A stretch of 64,000 bases of DNA. It comes from Ciona savignyi. Its lineage: Eukaryota > Chordata > Ascidiacea > Phlebobranchia > Cionidae. Positions 11,485-24,346 of the stretch are shown here, in pieces. Position 1 is the stretch's first letter, and every line of letters begins with the position of its first letter. Location of the stretch: positions 56,802 through 120,801 of the forward strand of contig CH002976.1 in the NCBI GenBank assembly GCA_000149265.1, read 5' to 3'. A program made the translations under genes and the position numbers. The notes under the pieces are model-generated. The model was not told the DNA's origin and ran no database searches. It saw nothing but the letters and a program-made list of their open reading frames with translations.

Positions 11485-13550
11485 AGTGTGGCTGTTGAAA
11501 TGTCAACAAAAGGTCAGCTGTAGTAGATTAAATACAACTTAGTTTTTTTTTAATTTCCATGACAAAATCTTTTTAATTGATTTTAATATATATATATTTT
11601 TAGCGTGGCACATAGCCGTACCCCTAACTGATAAAACTTCTTTATATTATGGGGAAAATGTAACCCTTTACAACCAATATTACTTAAAAATCAAGTTTAT
11701 TACTACTTTAGTTTAACAACGTGTTATTAAACAACATACATAAACTTTCAATATATTTTATACAAAAACTTCAAACATTTTTTTTACAAAAACTATAAAC
11801 TTTTTTTACGTAAACTTTAAAATGTCAATATACAAACTTCAAAACAATTGCACTGTGATTTAAATGTTAATAACTTTCCTCAAATTTGACCTAATTATTT
11901 CACATATAAACGAAACAGACAGGTTCAAACTTCAGACTTTAAACCCATGAGAATATGAAAGGTGCCAACTGTTTAACTGTCACAGAAATAATTCCGTCAA
12001 GAAATTGGAAATATATTAAAAATTGGCATTGGATTTCGGTTAAGCACATAAGACTGGAACCCGAAATTAACCATTAAAACTGTAAAAATTTAAACAAGCA
12101 GACAAAACAACCTTGAATCTGTACACGAAAATCAATGAAAATATATATGAANNNNNNNNNNNNNNNNNNNNNNNNNNNNNNNNNNNNNNNNNNNNNNNNN
12201 NNNNNNNNNNNNNNNNNNNNNNNNNNNNNNNNNNNNNNNNNNNNNNNNNNNGTAAATTAGAAATACCTTATATACAAGAAGCTAAAAAAGTCGTTTTGCT
12301 GACTGACACTTTTTGTTGTAATTTATTTCTGACTGGACACATTTTGTTATTGATTTATATAAACAACTCAAGATTTACTTTATTAAATACACTATAATTA
12401 ACAAGGTTCTGAACAGACTACTAGTGTTAAAGGCACCTTGTACAGTGGTATAACCACAAGGAAACATAACATAGCTCATTGTAAGCAAATTTGCCTTTGT
12501 ACTGGAAATATCAAACACACAAAATATGTACAAACTAACACTGCTTACTATACAACCCTGTCTAAACACTACCTTGAAGGTGAGCAGGCCTGGTTACAAC
12601 TGTATTCAGACAACCACAGACATATGAATATCGGCTACAAAAACCGCAAACACGCCTTTAAACACATTTTGCACTTGAAAGAGTAGAAAACCAAACAATT
12701 AAACACTTGACTAATGCACCACAATACCATTGTAGCATCAGACACAAAAGACCAGCTCAAAAACAGCGTTTACAAAGAAAATTTAAAAATTTAAAACCAC
12801 CACACATTCGAACATGCTAGTCACTAACGGACTTTTGAACCCAAATAAGCCTTTATTTTTCAATTCACAGACCAAACTTGACGGCTTCCAGTCTGGGTTA
12901 ATCATTGATAATCATGGTATATATATTATTCAAATTATATTGTAAAGAGAAAAGGTTCAAATGTATATATATATATATATTTAACTCTGACATTGCTAAC
13001 TAAACAATACCGAATGATATAATCGAAATTGATTACAAATACTTACAAACTTACCCATAGAAATAAATAACAGACACAAGCAAACAGAAATAGGTACAGA
13101 CTTAACTATAAAAACAGGTTTAAAATACAAAAAAACGCTACACTTTTTGTTACAACAACAGCCTCTTATGGGAAAAACAAAACAGTCGCCTCAAAACTTA
13201 AATGATAAAAGCTCGAAAAGTAATCGATTGCGCCTTTTGCGCGCTTACATCAGCACTCAGCCCTATGAGGACTCAATTGGTTGTACATTCTACTTGAAAA
13301 ACTCAACAACTTGACTTTGGAAGTCTGCTCACGGGCCTGTTGCTGTGCAGTGTTTCCAGATTTTTCAGTTGTTTGCGAAATTGTGTTGGGAGATCATTAG
13401 TGAGAAGTTGAAAGGGAAACACTTGTCTCCAATGCTAATTTTGAGCACCAGTGTTTACAGTTTTTTTTTTACTGTGTTAGTTTCACAAGAAAAAAAGTAA
13501 ATATATGTGTTCAAATATAAAACCAAATACTAATTAGGCTGTAGCTTTAA
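11485..13550. other. AT-rich stretch including a 100-N gap
   Basis: N at 12152-12251 and a short TA run near 12964. No gene is recognised. Confidence 0.55.
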
Positions 13551-13551
13551 A

Positions 13552-13625
13552 AGTGTTTCCAATTTTATTTTGAATTGTATACATTTCAAAAATTCAAAAC
13601 ATTTTTAAAATAAAATGGAAACACT
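13552..13625. repeat. Inverted repeat AGTGTTTCCA
   Basis: Arms AGTGTTTCCAATTTTATTTT and AAAATAAAATGGAAACACT form a hairpin. A further TGGAAACACT lies near 13722. Confidence 0.6.
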
Positions 13626-13998
13626 GAAAAAAACTTTTTAATAAACATAATAGGTGTTTACAATTTTTTTACAAGTAGCAATTTTTTAGTTACAGTAAAT
13701 GATCCTAAAAATAAAAATGGAAACACTAAACCCATTCTCTTTACAATGTTTTTGAATAATGTGTGGTAATCATTAATGGTTAACCTAGACTACAATACGT
13801 GACCGTGTGTTTTGTGAGGTGGAAATTAACCCATGGTAATGGAAGTGAAATATGTTTACTATATTGGTGAATAAATATATTCACGCGCTTTTTTATAAAG
13901 TACCGGTTCTGGTACACTTACAATAGTCATTTTAAACTGCAGATCCCAACTTCAACTGATCCCTTTTAAATGTATTTACAGCTTTTAACCATTTTAAA

Positions 13999-14214
13999 GG
14001 GGAAAACTAAAAGGAGGGAAAGCGGAAAGGCGGAAAGGAGGAAAACTGCACACTAAAATGAAGATTATTACATTAGAGCTAGTTTTAAACATGGGGTAGT
14101 AGTTAGGGTTAGTTCTGGGGTTGAGATTAGTGTTTAGGGAAGGGTTAAAATTAGTTTCCATAGTTTTAGTGAGCAGTTTCTTGCTTCCCTCTTTCCCTCC
14201 TTTTAGTGTTGCTC
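13999..14214 (-). mobile_element. GGAGGG MITE with 8-bp duplication ATTTTAAA
   Basis: Starts GGGGAAAACTAAAAGGAGGG and ends CCCTCCTTTTAGTGTTGCTC. ATTTTAAA at 13991-13998 and 14215-14222. Orientation is opposite to the copies at 3-6 kb. Confidence 0.85.
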
Positions 14215-15680
14215 ATTTTAAACAGTGATTAATTGGTTTTTAATCAGCGTCTTTTAAAAGGAGAAAAAATTGACATAGAGCGTTCCTGCACTTGAACCAC
14301 AGTGATCATAGAGAACAAACATCTTTTATTTGTTATAAAGAAAAAGAGTACAGATAACCGTATTTAGCTGAAGCAGACGTCTATTATATGTAGTAAAAGT
14401 GCATAAATGGGATTATATAAAGTAAAATAGCATAGCTAACCCTATTTTAGTTAAAACAGGGAAGTATAAGTGTCTTGCTAAAACAGTTAAGTTGAGATTA
14501 TTTTTTATACACCTGAAGCTGTAAGAAGCCAGTTGGAAAAAATGTTATTTTAAAAAAATACATAGATAATTTATATAAGCGGAAACAGCGCTTTACGAGT
14601 GATTTGGTTAAATAGAGATGAATTTTGTTTACACAAAGACACAGCTCTGTAGATAGTGTAAACTTTTGTGTTTATTTTAAGCAGAAGAACTTAACACAGT
14701 CAGTCTACAATCACTATGCTATGGTCGATTGATATTAAATAGAAAATGAATGACGTACAGTAAATCGATAAGGATCAAATAACAAATATATTTCTACAGT
14801 ATGATTTCTATGTAACGTCAAATTGTATACGTGACTAAAAGTCAATACAAACTGTAGGTCTATGATGTCATAATTGTTTATGTGACTAAACGTCAACGAC
14901 TCAACAAAAACTGAAGGTCTAATAATGACATAATGCTGTGGCACTGAGTCAGCATACCTACGCTTTGCCCGAGTCAAATCTGCAATGTATTGTGCAGAGG
15001 TAAACCTTTCCATAAAAGAATTTTCAAACAGACATATAAAAATATCCCGAAATTGATTTGATTTTACTGTGGGAAAAATAAATATCCGTTTCTTTGAAGT
15101 TGTAATGATATTTGCTGATTAAACAAATGGATGTGGACGTGGTAACAATAGCGTGAGAATAGTTGGTTGATTAAAAATTGGACGTAGTAAATTATAAGTA
15201 AATGACAATGTTATTTCCGTTTGTCCCAAACTTAAGCTACCTAGCCACAAGTATAACTTCCGTCAAAATATTTCAGTAAATCACTGAAAACCATAGAAAC
15301 AATAAACTCATAAAATCGGTTTTAAACATACGGCGGCATTAATTAAAATACCATCAAATCAACAGACGCAACAGTTTTTAAAAATATATAGACATAATAT
15401 ACAGGGTTCAGTGGACATATATAAATACGGTAATATAAACCAACCTTTTTTTCGAAATAAATAATAAAAAACCATATGTAAGTAGGTAAATAGACATAAT
15501 ATGAAACAGGTCGTTTCAGCGGATAAATAAAATCACAACATAAATACAAAATATATCGTTTCAGCCCCATTTCTTTTCAACAATTGGATTCATTTTAGGA
15601 ATTTCAAATAGAAATATAGAAGGAAAAATAACACAAAACCAAGGGTTTTAGCAGAAAAATGCAAATAAAATCAAACTTAC
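14215..15680. other. AT-rich stretch, nothing supported
   Basis: Minus frames at 14735-15013 and 15343-15570 lack convincing splice sites or family motifs. Confidence 0.5.
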
Positions 15681-15765
15681 CGTTGCCATCGTATGAATCA
15701 TCCATGTGTTTGAAAACTTCTTCTTCTGAAGTTGGTTTCACCTCATTTCCATTGTCCGAGAAAAA
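15681..15765 (-). CDS. Candidate internal exon with half an EF-hand loop
   Basis: An 85-base segment between a TTTAG acceptor and a CG|GTAAGTTT donor reads FFSDNGNEVKPTSEEEV then FKHMDDSYDGN, phase 0 in and phase 1 out. D-D-S-Y-D-G-N fits positions 1-7 of a canonical EF-hand calcium loop preceded by an amphipathic helix, and the intron falls inside the loop, as is common. A STIM-like or other single-EF-hand protein is conceivable, but the partner exon with positions 8-12 was not found. Confidence 0.38.
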
Positions 15766-15772
15766 CTAAAGA

Positions 15773-15991
15773 AAATTTTATAGCAAGATAAGTTTTTGAC
15801 GTGTACAAGGTGTATGTCTTATAAAAATTATAGGTAAAGTGGCTTAAAAAATGAGCATGTATGTGAATTTAAGTTAAATTCAAACTATTCAGTTTGATCG
15901 ATTTTTTGGTGAAAAATTGTGAAGAAAATTTCATAGAAACATAAGTTTTTGACATGTACAAGGTGTATGTCTTATGGAAATATAGGTAAAG
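15773..15991. repeat. Two-copy tandem repeat, period about 153 bp
   Basis: TACAAGGTGTATGTCTTAT with flanking ATAAGTTTTTGAC occurs twice, just upstream of the EF-hand-like exon. Confidence 0.65.
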
Positions 15992-16189
15992 ATTTTTTGG
16001 AAATGAGAAAAAAAATTAGAACTTATTTTGATAGATTTTTGGTGAAAAATTTCGAAAAATGGATTATTACTGAGTTTTGTTGATATGTGAACTACAGAAA
16101 ATGTTTATCGTTACAACTTTAGAATTATTTTAAGCTCTGAAAAACTGCTATAAAATATTCTTTAAAATTCCTGAAAAAAAACAATTTTA

Positions 16190-16780
16190 TTTTAATTTAG
16201 CAATAAAATTGTTAAACCTTAAATTTATTATAAAATTATGTCCTTATTTTAGATTTAAAATTTTGGTAATATTTTTAAAATGATTGAGAAATTTATAAGG
16301 TACCGGTAATTAAACTAATTTTTTAAAGTATATGCACAGCTCTTATAAATAAACATTAATTTTGCAAATCAATAAAAAGGAAAAACATCTAATTAAAGGA
16401 ATTTACACTTTGTGAAAAGATTTCAGTTACATTTTTAAAAAAATTAAAAAAAACTAAAATTGTTATAAAATATGTCCTTATTTCATATTTAAGATTTTAA
16501 TTATATTTTTCAACTGACAAAGAAATTTCTCTTGTAATTATAACAATGATCAAAATTAAGAAAATACAGAGCTCTAATAATAAAACATTTGCAGATGTCT
16601 AAAAAGGAATAAAAACTAATTAAAGGAATTAAATTTTCGTTTCATTTTTAAAGAAATGAAAAATGGCTGACGCAACTTAACCAGTTAACCATAATCAGAA
16701 TTAACCATAATCAACCATAATCCAGATAATACATATGCACAGCTCTGGTAAATAAACACTAATTTTGCAGACGCTTTTCC
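16190..16780. repeat. Tandem repeat, period about 235 bp
   Basis: Two and a half diverged copies recognised by ATGTCCTTATTT, CTAATTAAAGGAATT and CACAGCTCT...AATAAACA. Confidence 0.6.
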
Positions 16781-16844
16781 ACGAATCGGTCGCTATAAAA
16801 ATTCCACCTTTTTCAGTCGTCTAAACTTATGCCGCTTGTCGCTT

Positions 16845-16857
16845 TGACCTTTGACCC
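16845..16857 (-). promoter_or_regulatory. DR1 nuclear-receptor half-site pair
   Basis: TGACCTTTGACCC is, on the minus strand, GGGTCA-A-AGGTCA: two direct half-sites spaced by one base, the classic RXR/HNF4/COUP-type element. Function is inferred only. Confidence 0.4.
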
Positions 16858-16959
16858 CCGAAAACGTATTTCTTCGTTGGAATTCATAGCTTTTAACGGA
16901 ACAAACGTCGTTGGGGTCATGTTCGCTCATTTGATCGGAACATGTTCTAGAACGTACTC

Positions 16960-17290
16960 GAAACATTTCCTAATATTGCCGGAGCGGCCTATTTTCTAAG
17001 TTAAATCGCTGAAATAATAAATAAAATACTTTTTTATATTTATAAGAATTTGGGATCAATTCCTAATACTGCCAGAACAGCCTATTTTCGTAAATAAAAT
17101 ACTTTTTACATTTTTAATACTTAAAGAACATTTCCTAATATTGCCACAACGGCCTATTTTCTAAGTTAAATCACTGAAATAGTAAATAAAGTACTTTTTA
17201 CATTAAGATCATTTCTTAATATGGCCGAAACAGCCTATTTTCTAAGTTAATTCGCTGAAATAGTAAATATACGATTTTTTACTATTATTA
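16960..17290. repeat. Tandem repeat of 70-91 bp units
   Basis: Four units, each with CATTTCCTAATATTGCC, ACGGCCTATTTTCTAAG and AAATAAAATACTTTTTAC. Confidence 0.7.
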
Positions 17291-18087
17291 GACTTATGAG
17301 ATAATTTTTTACTCATGAAAAAACAAAAAAAAACAGTATATTGAAACATAAATTTAATTTTTGCCAAATATTTATTTAATTAGCTTAACTTTGTATTTTA
17401 ATATTAAGTTTAATATTATGAAAAATATTAAGTTTGAGCTATTTAGTAATTAACACAAGTTTTTGAAATTAAAAACCTATTTGAAAACATAACGTTTGAA
17501 AATTGACTGCAAACTATAAGAACTTTAAAATAACCCTTTACAAATAATAGACAAAATATTTAAAATTGGCAAGAATGCTATATATTAAATTAACCTTAAA
17601 AGCAACAATCGAAACAGCAAAAAACCTAATTGCTTTAAAAACAATTCAAATTTCCCAACATTAGAAATACACCTCGCAGACGAGTTTATTTTAAGACTTA
17701 AGACGAAGGCATAGAGCTGCCCTAGACTTCCTATAGCTCAGTGGAAACGAAAATAAAGTGTGTGGGCCGCCATTTCCTTTCATGCTGCCTTTCCCAGAGG
17801 ACCTACTATCTATTTGGCATTTAAAGACGCGCTATCGGTTATTTAAACCCTTTCTATTGCTTCAGAATTTTAGGTGACCTTCAGAATTTGAATAAAAAAT
17901 CGATATTTATCGCGATAAAATTACTTGACAAAAGCTGTTTTAAATTGAATACTTCTGCACTAAAAAACTAAATTTAATTTGACATGTGATTTTATAATAT
18001 GACCAAAGAGCATATGAATATGACTCATACAATAAAACTTGTATATTTACGTCTCTATCTGTGTAACATTATTAATACATCTTACTA

Positions 18088-18615
18088 TACCTTGATAAGC
18101 ACCCCACCTGTCTACCTCTGGCAAACTTCCAAAATGTTCTACCATACACATGTCTATATGAATCAATCTTGGTAGTACAACACCTGTCTATTTGCGTCAC
18201 ATGAATAAAGTCCGTTACATACACGTAAATTAATTAACCTAGATAAGTCTGGCCTTTGTGTCATATTCCCAAAGTCCCTACCATATACATTTCCACACAA
18301 ATTAATTAGCCTTGATAAGCACACCACCTGTCCATCTGTGCCACATTTCCAAAGTCCCTACCACACACATTTCTACACAAACCAACCTTGATAAGTGCAC
18401 CACCTGTTTATCTGTGTCAAATTCCCAAAGTCCCTACCGTACACATTTCTATACAAACCAACCTTGATAAGCACACCACCTGTTCATCTGTGCCATATTC
18501 CCAAAGTCCCGGCCATACACATTTCTACACAAATCAACCTTGACAAGCACACCATCTGTGTCAAATTCCAAAGTCCCGACCATACACATTTTCACAAATC
18601 AACCTCAACAAGCAA
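18088..18615. repeat. About 80-bp satellite (CTTGATAAGCACACCACCTG)
   Basis: About six to seven units containing CTTGATAAGCACACCACCTG and CCAAAGTCCCTACCATACAC. Single units recur at 29110-29205 and 60266-60360. The open frame across it is a by-product. Confidence 0.85.
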
Positions 18616-19049
18616 CCATCTGCTAATGTACGGTCTACAAACACCCACAACACATCAAAGTCTAACCAAAATGACACTAACGGTAAACACCTTAGTCAAA
18701 TTTAACAAAGAACTTTCCTTCCTTTTACCTGCACCACAGGACAGCAAATGCTTCCTGTCTATTCAAAACTGAAAGGCAAATGCCATTACGCTTCATAACA
18801 ACAACAGAGCATCATGTAAACACCGCTAGAATTGGAATTAATACGTGCACCAATTCGATACTGCAGACGCTAAGAGGATAAGATCATTAAATGTCAGGAG
18901 TCTGCTTGGTAAGTTAATTCCGTTCATGCTAAGACGGGAAACAAAGAAAGGACACGCGCACGTTGCAATAGACGAGGTGTAATCTTTGGGATTACAGCCA
19001 AGGTACAAATTTAGGCGGCAGGTGATTCATGTAAAAGTTGCGCGTTATT

Positions 19050-19790
19050 TAAGTAACTACGTATAATAACGGTAATAGGAATAGTATTGTCACCAATCAA
19101 TTGCGTTCTTACTGCATTGACATAAAATATTGGGCATTTTTTAAGGTAAAAACTATCTTTAAATTTAACACACAAAACTTCTATGTCATTATATAGTGTA
19201 TACGTACAGTGAGGGTAATAGGAATATTGTTACCAGACAATCTTGCACTTATTGCACTGAAACAAAATAGTGTGGACTGTTAAATCCAATGTTCATATTT
19301 GAATTTATCAAACACAATTTTAATGTTTTTGAAGTTTATACGTACATTAAATGTAATAGAAATTATGTCATTGATGAATTGTTCTTAAAAATAGTGTGGA
19401 CTTCTGGACCCAAAATCTATTTCTAAATTTATCACACAAAAATACAAAGGTATTGCATTATTTACAAGACAATAACGTTAATAGGAATAGAAACATTCAG
19501 ATGGTTATTAATTTTGCTCATTTTGCAAGAGCACTAAAATAGCGTGGACTTTTAAACCCAAAATCCATCCTTGAATTTATCACACAAAACTACAACGGTA
19601 TTGCAGTATTTACAAGACAATAACGTAAATAGGAATAGAAACATTAAGATTGTAATTCATTTTTCTCATTTTGCAATAGCACAAAATACAGTGGAGCTTT
19701 GATTGCAAAATCTGTCCTAGAATTTAATAAAACACACAAAAATGTTTATTAAGTTACGATTTACACACTGAAATAGGAATGTGTAAACAA
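19050..19790. repeat. Tandem repeat, period about 140 bp
   Basis: Six diverged units recognised by GGTAATAGGAATAG, AAATAGTGTGGACTT and AATTTATCACACAAAA. Confidence 0.75.
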
Positions 19791-20327
19791 TGAATGAAAT
19801 AATAGCATGGTCATTTAAATGCTGAGTTATTTCTCAATGTAAACATAAATATATCATTAGTATTTTATTATTTTACTAAAAATTGTAATTTAATATTATA
19901 ATTTTGCAATATTTATTCGAAAATTTTAGCAAAAGAATAAGCTACGAACCTTACTTATACATTTCACTATGCTAATCATACACTTATCTACACAAAATCA
20001 AAATCATTTTTTAATAACATTTAAACGTATATAACTAAGGTCGTTTTTTTAGACCGATATCAGTTAAAAAAGAAATGTCATAAAGGTGTTTAAGACCAGA
20101 ACTCTAAATTTAACAGTTGCATTTCTACACAAAACGTCATCTCAAGTATATAACTGACAGACTTGAAACTTCAACTTGTAAACAATTAACAAACAGCTTA
20201 CATTGGAGTTTAGATATACCATAGATACCACTGGGTTGAGAAATGTCATCTTGAATACAAATTATTCACTGATCGACTTGTAAAGTACAGAAATGTACAA
20301 AAATCTTTCAATTTACCAAACATAGAT

Positions 20328-20685
20328 TAACTAAGTAAGCTTAACCAAGTAAGCTTAACCAAGTAAGCTTAACCAAGTAAGCTTAACAAAGTAAGCTTAA
20401 CCAAGTAAGCTTAACAAAGTAAGCTTAACAAAGTAAGACTAACCAAGTAAGCTTAACCAAGTAAACTTAACCAAGTAAGCTTAACCAAGTAAGCTTAACC
20501 AAGTAAGCTTAACAAAGTAAGCTTAACCAAGTCAGCTTAACCAAGTAAGCTTAACCAAGTACGCTTAACCAAGTACGCTTAACCAAGTAAGCTTAACAAA
20601 GTAAGCTTAACCAAGTAAGCTTAACCAAGTAAACTTAACCAAGTAAGCTTAAACAAGTAAGCTTAACCAAGTAAACTTAACCAAA
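20328..20685. repeat. 14-bp minisatellite AACCAAGTAAGCTT
   Basis: About 25 units, mostly AACCAAGTAAGCTT or AACAAAGTAAGCTT; each normal unit creates a HindIII site. Confidence 0.92.
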
Positions 20686-21382
20686 TATCCCCACCTGTTT
20701 CGTAGTCATGCAACGGTTCACCATTGTGGTTCAATTTCAATCGATCGATTTTGATTGGTGGTTAAATCCAACGTCAACTATAAAAGCTATAAATAGCAAC
20801 GTCTTACAGCGACTGCTTTAACTAAACCGGCGTGCTTAGCTGAGCCCGCAAACATGCGTCAATGTATCAGGTTACTATTGTGGTCGGATTGGTGTGCAGT
20901 TTCTTTCCCGCAGTAGCATGACAGCAGTTTTAAAGCGACAACAGTAAACTGCAACCCGTTTTGGCTGTGATATACTGATCTTGCAATACTACACCTCACA
21001 CTGTGGGTTACTGGAGCTATTAGTGTATGGAATCACTTAAGCTGTGCATATATCTAGGTTCTGAATAGATAATTGATCAAAAACACTTGTTTAACCAATT
21101 TTAAAACTGAGTTTTATCAATTGTTCTGTTAGTTCAAAATCTCGGTCCAATAAAATTACAATTTAAAAAGTTGTAAATCTCCTTTAATGGACATTGTTTT
21201 GAATTATGAGTGATTGACACAAATATTGGTACAGTTTAAAAGAATCTGCATCAAGTTTCACACAGTAACTGATTACTCTTTTATAACATTGTAAGGCGCC
21301 TATACATAAAAATTAAAACCTGATATAATAAGATATGTATTTCAATTAGGATGACCAAAGCAATACCAGTGGGTTACAGCAA

Positions 21383-21750
21383 TGGAAAGTGGCTTGCTCA
21401 GATGCACAATAATACACCTCATGTCCACAGTCAAACACAGTAATACACCTCATGCCCACAGTCTAGTTGCTGGAGCTATTACAAAGTGTGAATAATAAAA
21501 CATGACATTCAATTTGGACAAAATATTAGATACTACTAGGTTAAGTGGCTTGCTCAGGTGCACAGTAATACACCTTGTGGCTTGGAGTTATTTACACCAT
21601 TGGATAATTCGAATATAAAGAACCTTTCAATTAGGCTAAAAGAGTGTGCATGCTTCCTAAGAAGACAAACGAATAAAAGAGAGATTTTTACTACAAGCTC
21701 GTAATACACCGCATGGCTAAAATCAAGTTGCTGGAGCTTGTCATAATCAG
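21383..21750 (+). repeat. 136-bp satellite, about 2.5 units
   Basis: TGGCTTGCTCAG, CACAGTCTAGTTGCTGGAGC and TTCAATTTGGAC recur. The last unit is interrupted by other sequence. Confidence 0.75.
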
Positions 21751-22139
21751 ATAATTTAAACATACAGAAATTTACAATAAGTCTAAAGGATTGTACAAGC
21801 TTCCTAACAAGACAAACACCAGAAAGAGAACGACTTTACCACAAAAACCATGAAACAACAATTAAACGAAAAAGTTACCGGTTGCATTCTCTCGATCGAG
21901 TCGACCACCCACAGCTTCTGCTGAGCAAGAATGCAGAACTTGAGCGTCCACACACCCGAGGTCGACTGTCCGCATGAGAGGCGATGGCTGGGGAGACCTT
22001 GTATGTCTGTGGTGGAGGTGGTTTTAAAAAATGGATTGATGAATTTCACTTGAAAGTGGTTTACTCTAAGGATTTTAATTTATGTTATTTTTAGGTTTCA
22101 ATAAACAGCAGTTTCAATCTTAACCATTTTTTTAACCAA

Positions 22140-22500
22140 CATCAAATTTAACCATACAAGTTTTAACACACACTTATTTTAACCATACAAGTTTTAACAC
22201 ACACTTATTTTAACCATACAAGTTTTAACACACACTTATTTTAACCATACAAGTTTTAACACACACTTATTTTAACCATACAAGTTTTAACACACACTTA
22301 TTTTAACCATACAAGTTTTAACACACACTTATTTTAACCATACAAGTTTTAACTGACACAAGTATTAACCCGCACAAGTATTAACCCGCACAAGTTTCAA
22401 CACACACTGATTTTAACCCATACCGGTACCAGTTTCAACCCACACTTATTTCGTCAGTTTTAACCCGCACTATTTTTAACCCATACCAGTTTCAACCCAC
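22140..22500. repeat. 32-bp minisatellite (TTTTAACCATACAAG)
   Basis: About seven nearly perfect 32-base units, followed by degenerate shorter ones with TTTTAACCCGCAC. Confidence 0.9.
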
Positions 22501-23467
22501 TTAAGTTGCCACAATTCAATCCTATTTTTTCCTACTGCCCATTTAGACAACAACAAAAAAATTGTCATAAAATATATTGCATTAATTAATGGACATTTAA
22601 TGTGGATTGATCAATTATTAAGTTAGAATCAAAGCGATAATTGACATGAAATATATTGCATCAATTTAACGGATATTTAATGGAGATTTATAGTTTAGGA
22701 TCAAAGATATCTGCTATCTTCACCATGGCCCAATGGAGTAGTATGTTTTTATAACCTTTATTCCATGCCACGTAATGTAATGTAGCATAGAGAGGTTACA
22801 TCTTAATTTAGTTACATTGGTGATTTAACACCATTTATTTAAAGCCAAACTATGCGGCCATGATACCTATACAGATAGAGGATAAGAAAATAAGGATATA
22901 ATACAATAACCATATCAGACCCTATAAAACGTACCTTGCACAATACAGTGTAATAGTTTCCCTTACTAATGCATATAATGTATAATTAGTGTGAATTTTT
23001 TAATAAAATGACTGCATTATAGGTGAAAAAATTATGTAAAGCAATTTTACTTATAACATCAAATTCAAAAATTAATTAATTTTCATGAATGGCTCATGCA
23101 GACAGGTGCAATTTATAATTACCGGGTACTAATAATTATTAAACACCGTTTACGTACAGTAACACTGTCACGTCATTACACAATAACGTCAAAACGATTA
23201 ATCACCCATGATTGCACAAAAGTACGTAGCCGCAGTCTGCAAATGTCATTTCACACGACTATGCGCGCCATACGCACCATTGGCGGTTGAATTAATGTCG
23301 CCACATTACATTTATTGTTGCAATAGATAACGCCACATTTATTTTAGGTGCGGCATTCACTTTTGGCTATACCTAAACTTATTTATTAATTTGGTTATAG
23401 TCAGGTTCTTGTGTAATATTTTGCTGCAGCTTTTTATAGAAGGTTTTGGCACCTGTTTTTATCATGG

Positions 23468-24064
23468 AAAGAAGAATAAATTACCGTATTTTACGGACCA
23501 TAAGTCGCACTTTAAATCCTTTTGTTATCTCATAAATTTATCATGCGCCCTATAGTCCGGTGCGCCTAATGTATAAATCAAGTACCGATAGTACTTTATT
23601 GCTCACACTCAAAACTAGTACAGATACTATTATATAAAAATAAATCACAGACTTACATAATAAACTACTTTACTGTAACATTGCGCCTAATAGCCCGGTG
23701 CACCTTGTGGATGGAATCTAATCAGAGCAATTTATTGACAGTGTGCCTTATAGTCGGGATATAGTCGCTTTATAGTCCGGTAAACTAAAAAATCTCAATT
23801 GATGGTTAAATTTTGTTTTAGACAGTTAGTAGATAAGGGGTCATGCATAATGTTAAAGAATTCTGCCAGGGGTCATGACTGGTCAGTAGGTTAGTTCGAT
23901 CAAAATCCTTACTACTGTATATGTATGTGGTTGTGTTCTTACCCAAAGCATTTTAGTCGATTTAAGTAAATCATTCAAAAACTGCAGTTGTCAAACATAC
24001 AACACAGTTATATCTGTGATAACTCGACTGTGGGCTGTGGGGATATTTTGGGATATTTTACTGT
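23468..24064. repeat. 597-bp direct repeat, copy 1
   Basis: By eye identical base for base to 24346-24942. It ends exactly at the N gap, while copy 2 continues into unique sequence. It contains a MITE-like segment and a stretch of the satellite core. Perfect identity across AT-rich DNA points to an assembly duplication or a very recent event. Confidence 0.9.
23481..23784. mobile_element. MITE-like element, TTACCG...CGGTAAA ends
   Basis: Left end TTACCGTATTTTACGGACC and right end TATAGTCCGGTAAA are imperfect inverted repeats. The interior repeats the phrase TATAGTC(C/G)GG and GTGCGCCTAAT. It resembles short non-autonomous DNA elements dispersed in many animal genomes; the superfamily is not determined. 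A second identical copy sits in the 597-bp repeat at 24359-24662. Confidence 0.5.
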
Positions 24065-24164
24065 NNNNNNNNNNNNNNNNNNNNNNNNNNNNNNNNNNNN
24101 NNNNNNNNNNNNNNNNNNNNNNNNNNNNNNNNNNNNNNNNNNNNNNNNNNNNNNNNNNNNNNNN

Positions 24165-24233
24165 ATTTTGGCTACCTTAAGAGAGTCATAGTTTCTCCCG
24201 CCGTTTACCCGCGCTTGGTTGAATTTCTTCACT

Positions 24234-24267
<34 letters not shown>

Positions 24268-24346
24268 CGTCAACACCGGCTGACGGCCATCGCAAAGCTT
24301 TGTTTTAATTAAACAGTCGGATTCCCCCGGTCCGTACCAGTTCTAA
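24165..24346 (-). rRNA. 28S rRNA fragment (region around the R2 target site)
   Basis: Read on the minus strand this is the conserved 28S core. It begins TTAGAACTGGTACGGACC, continues through AATCCGACTGTTTAATTAA, TTTCTGCCCAGTGCTCTGAA and AAGCGCGGGTAAACGGCGGG, and ends CTCTTAAGGTAGCCAAAAT at the N gap. CTTAAGG/TAGCC is the well-known R2 retrotransposon insertion site, here uninterrupted. It is about 180 bp of a gene of several kb, so it is a displaced fragment or an assembly intrusion, not a working gene. One open frame across it is a shadow. Confidence 0.93.

Noticed and set aside
18395-18772. 125-codon plus-strand frame
   Set aside because: It is the translation of the 80-bp satellite, with the same phrase repeated.
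20328-20685. CRISPR-like regular repeat
   Set aside because: A 14-bp head-to-tail minisatellite without spacers, in a eukaryote.
24008-24232. Minus-strand frame MKKFNQARVNGG...
   Set aside because: It is conserved 28S rRNA sequence read as protein.
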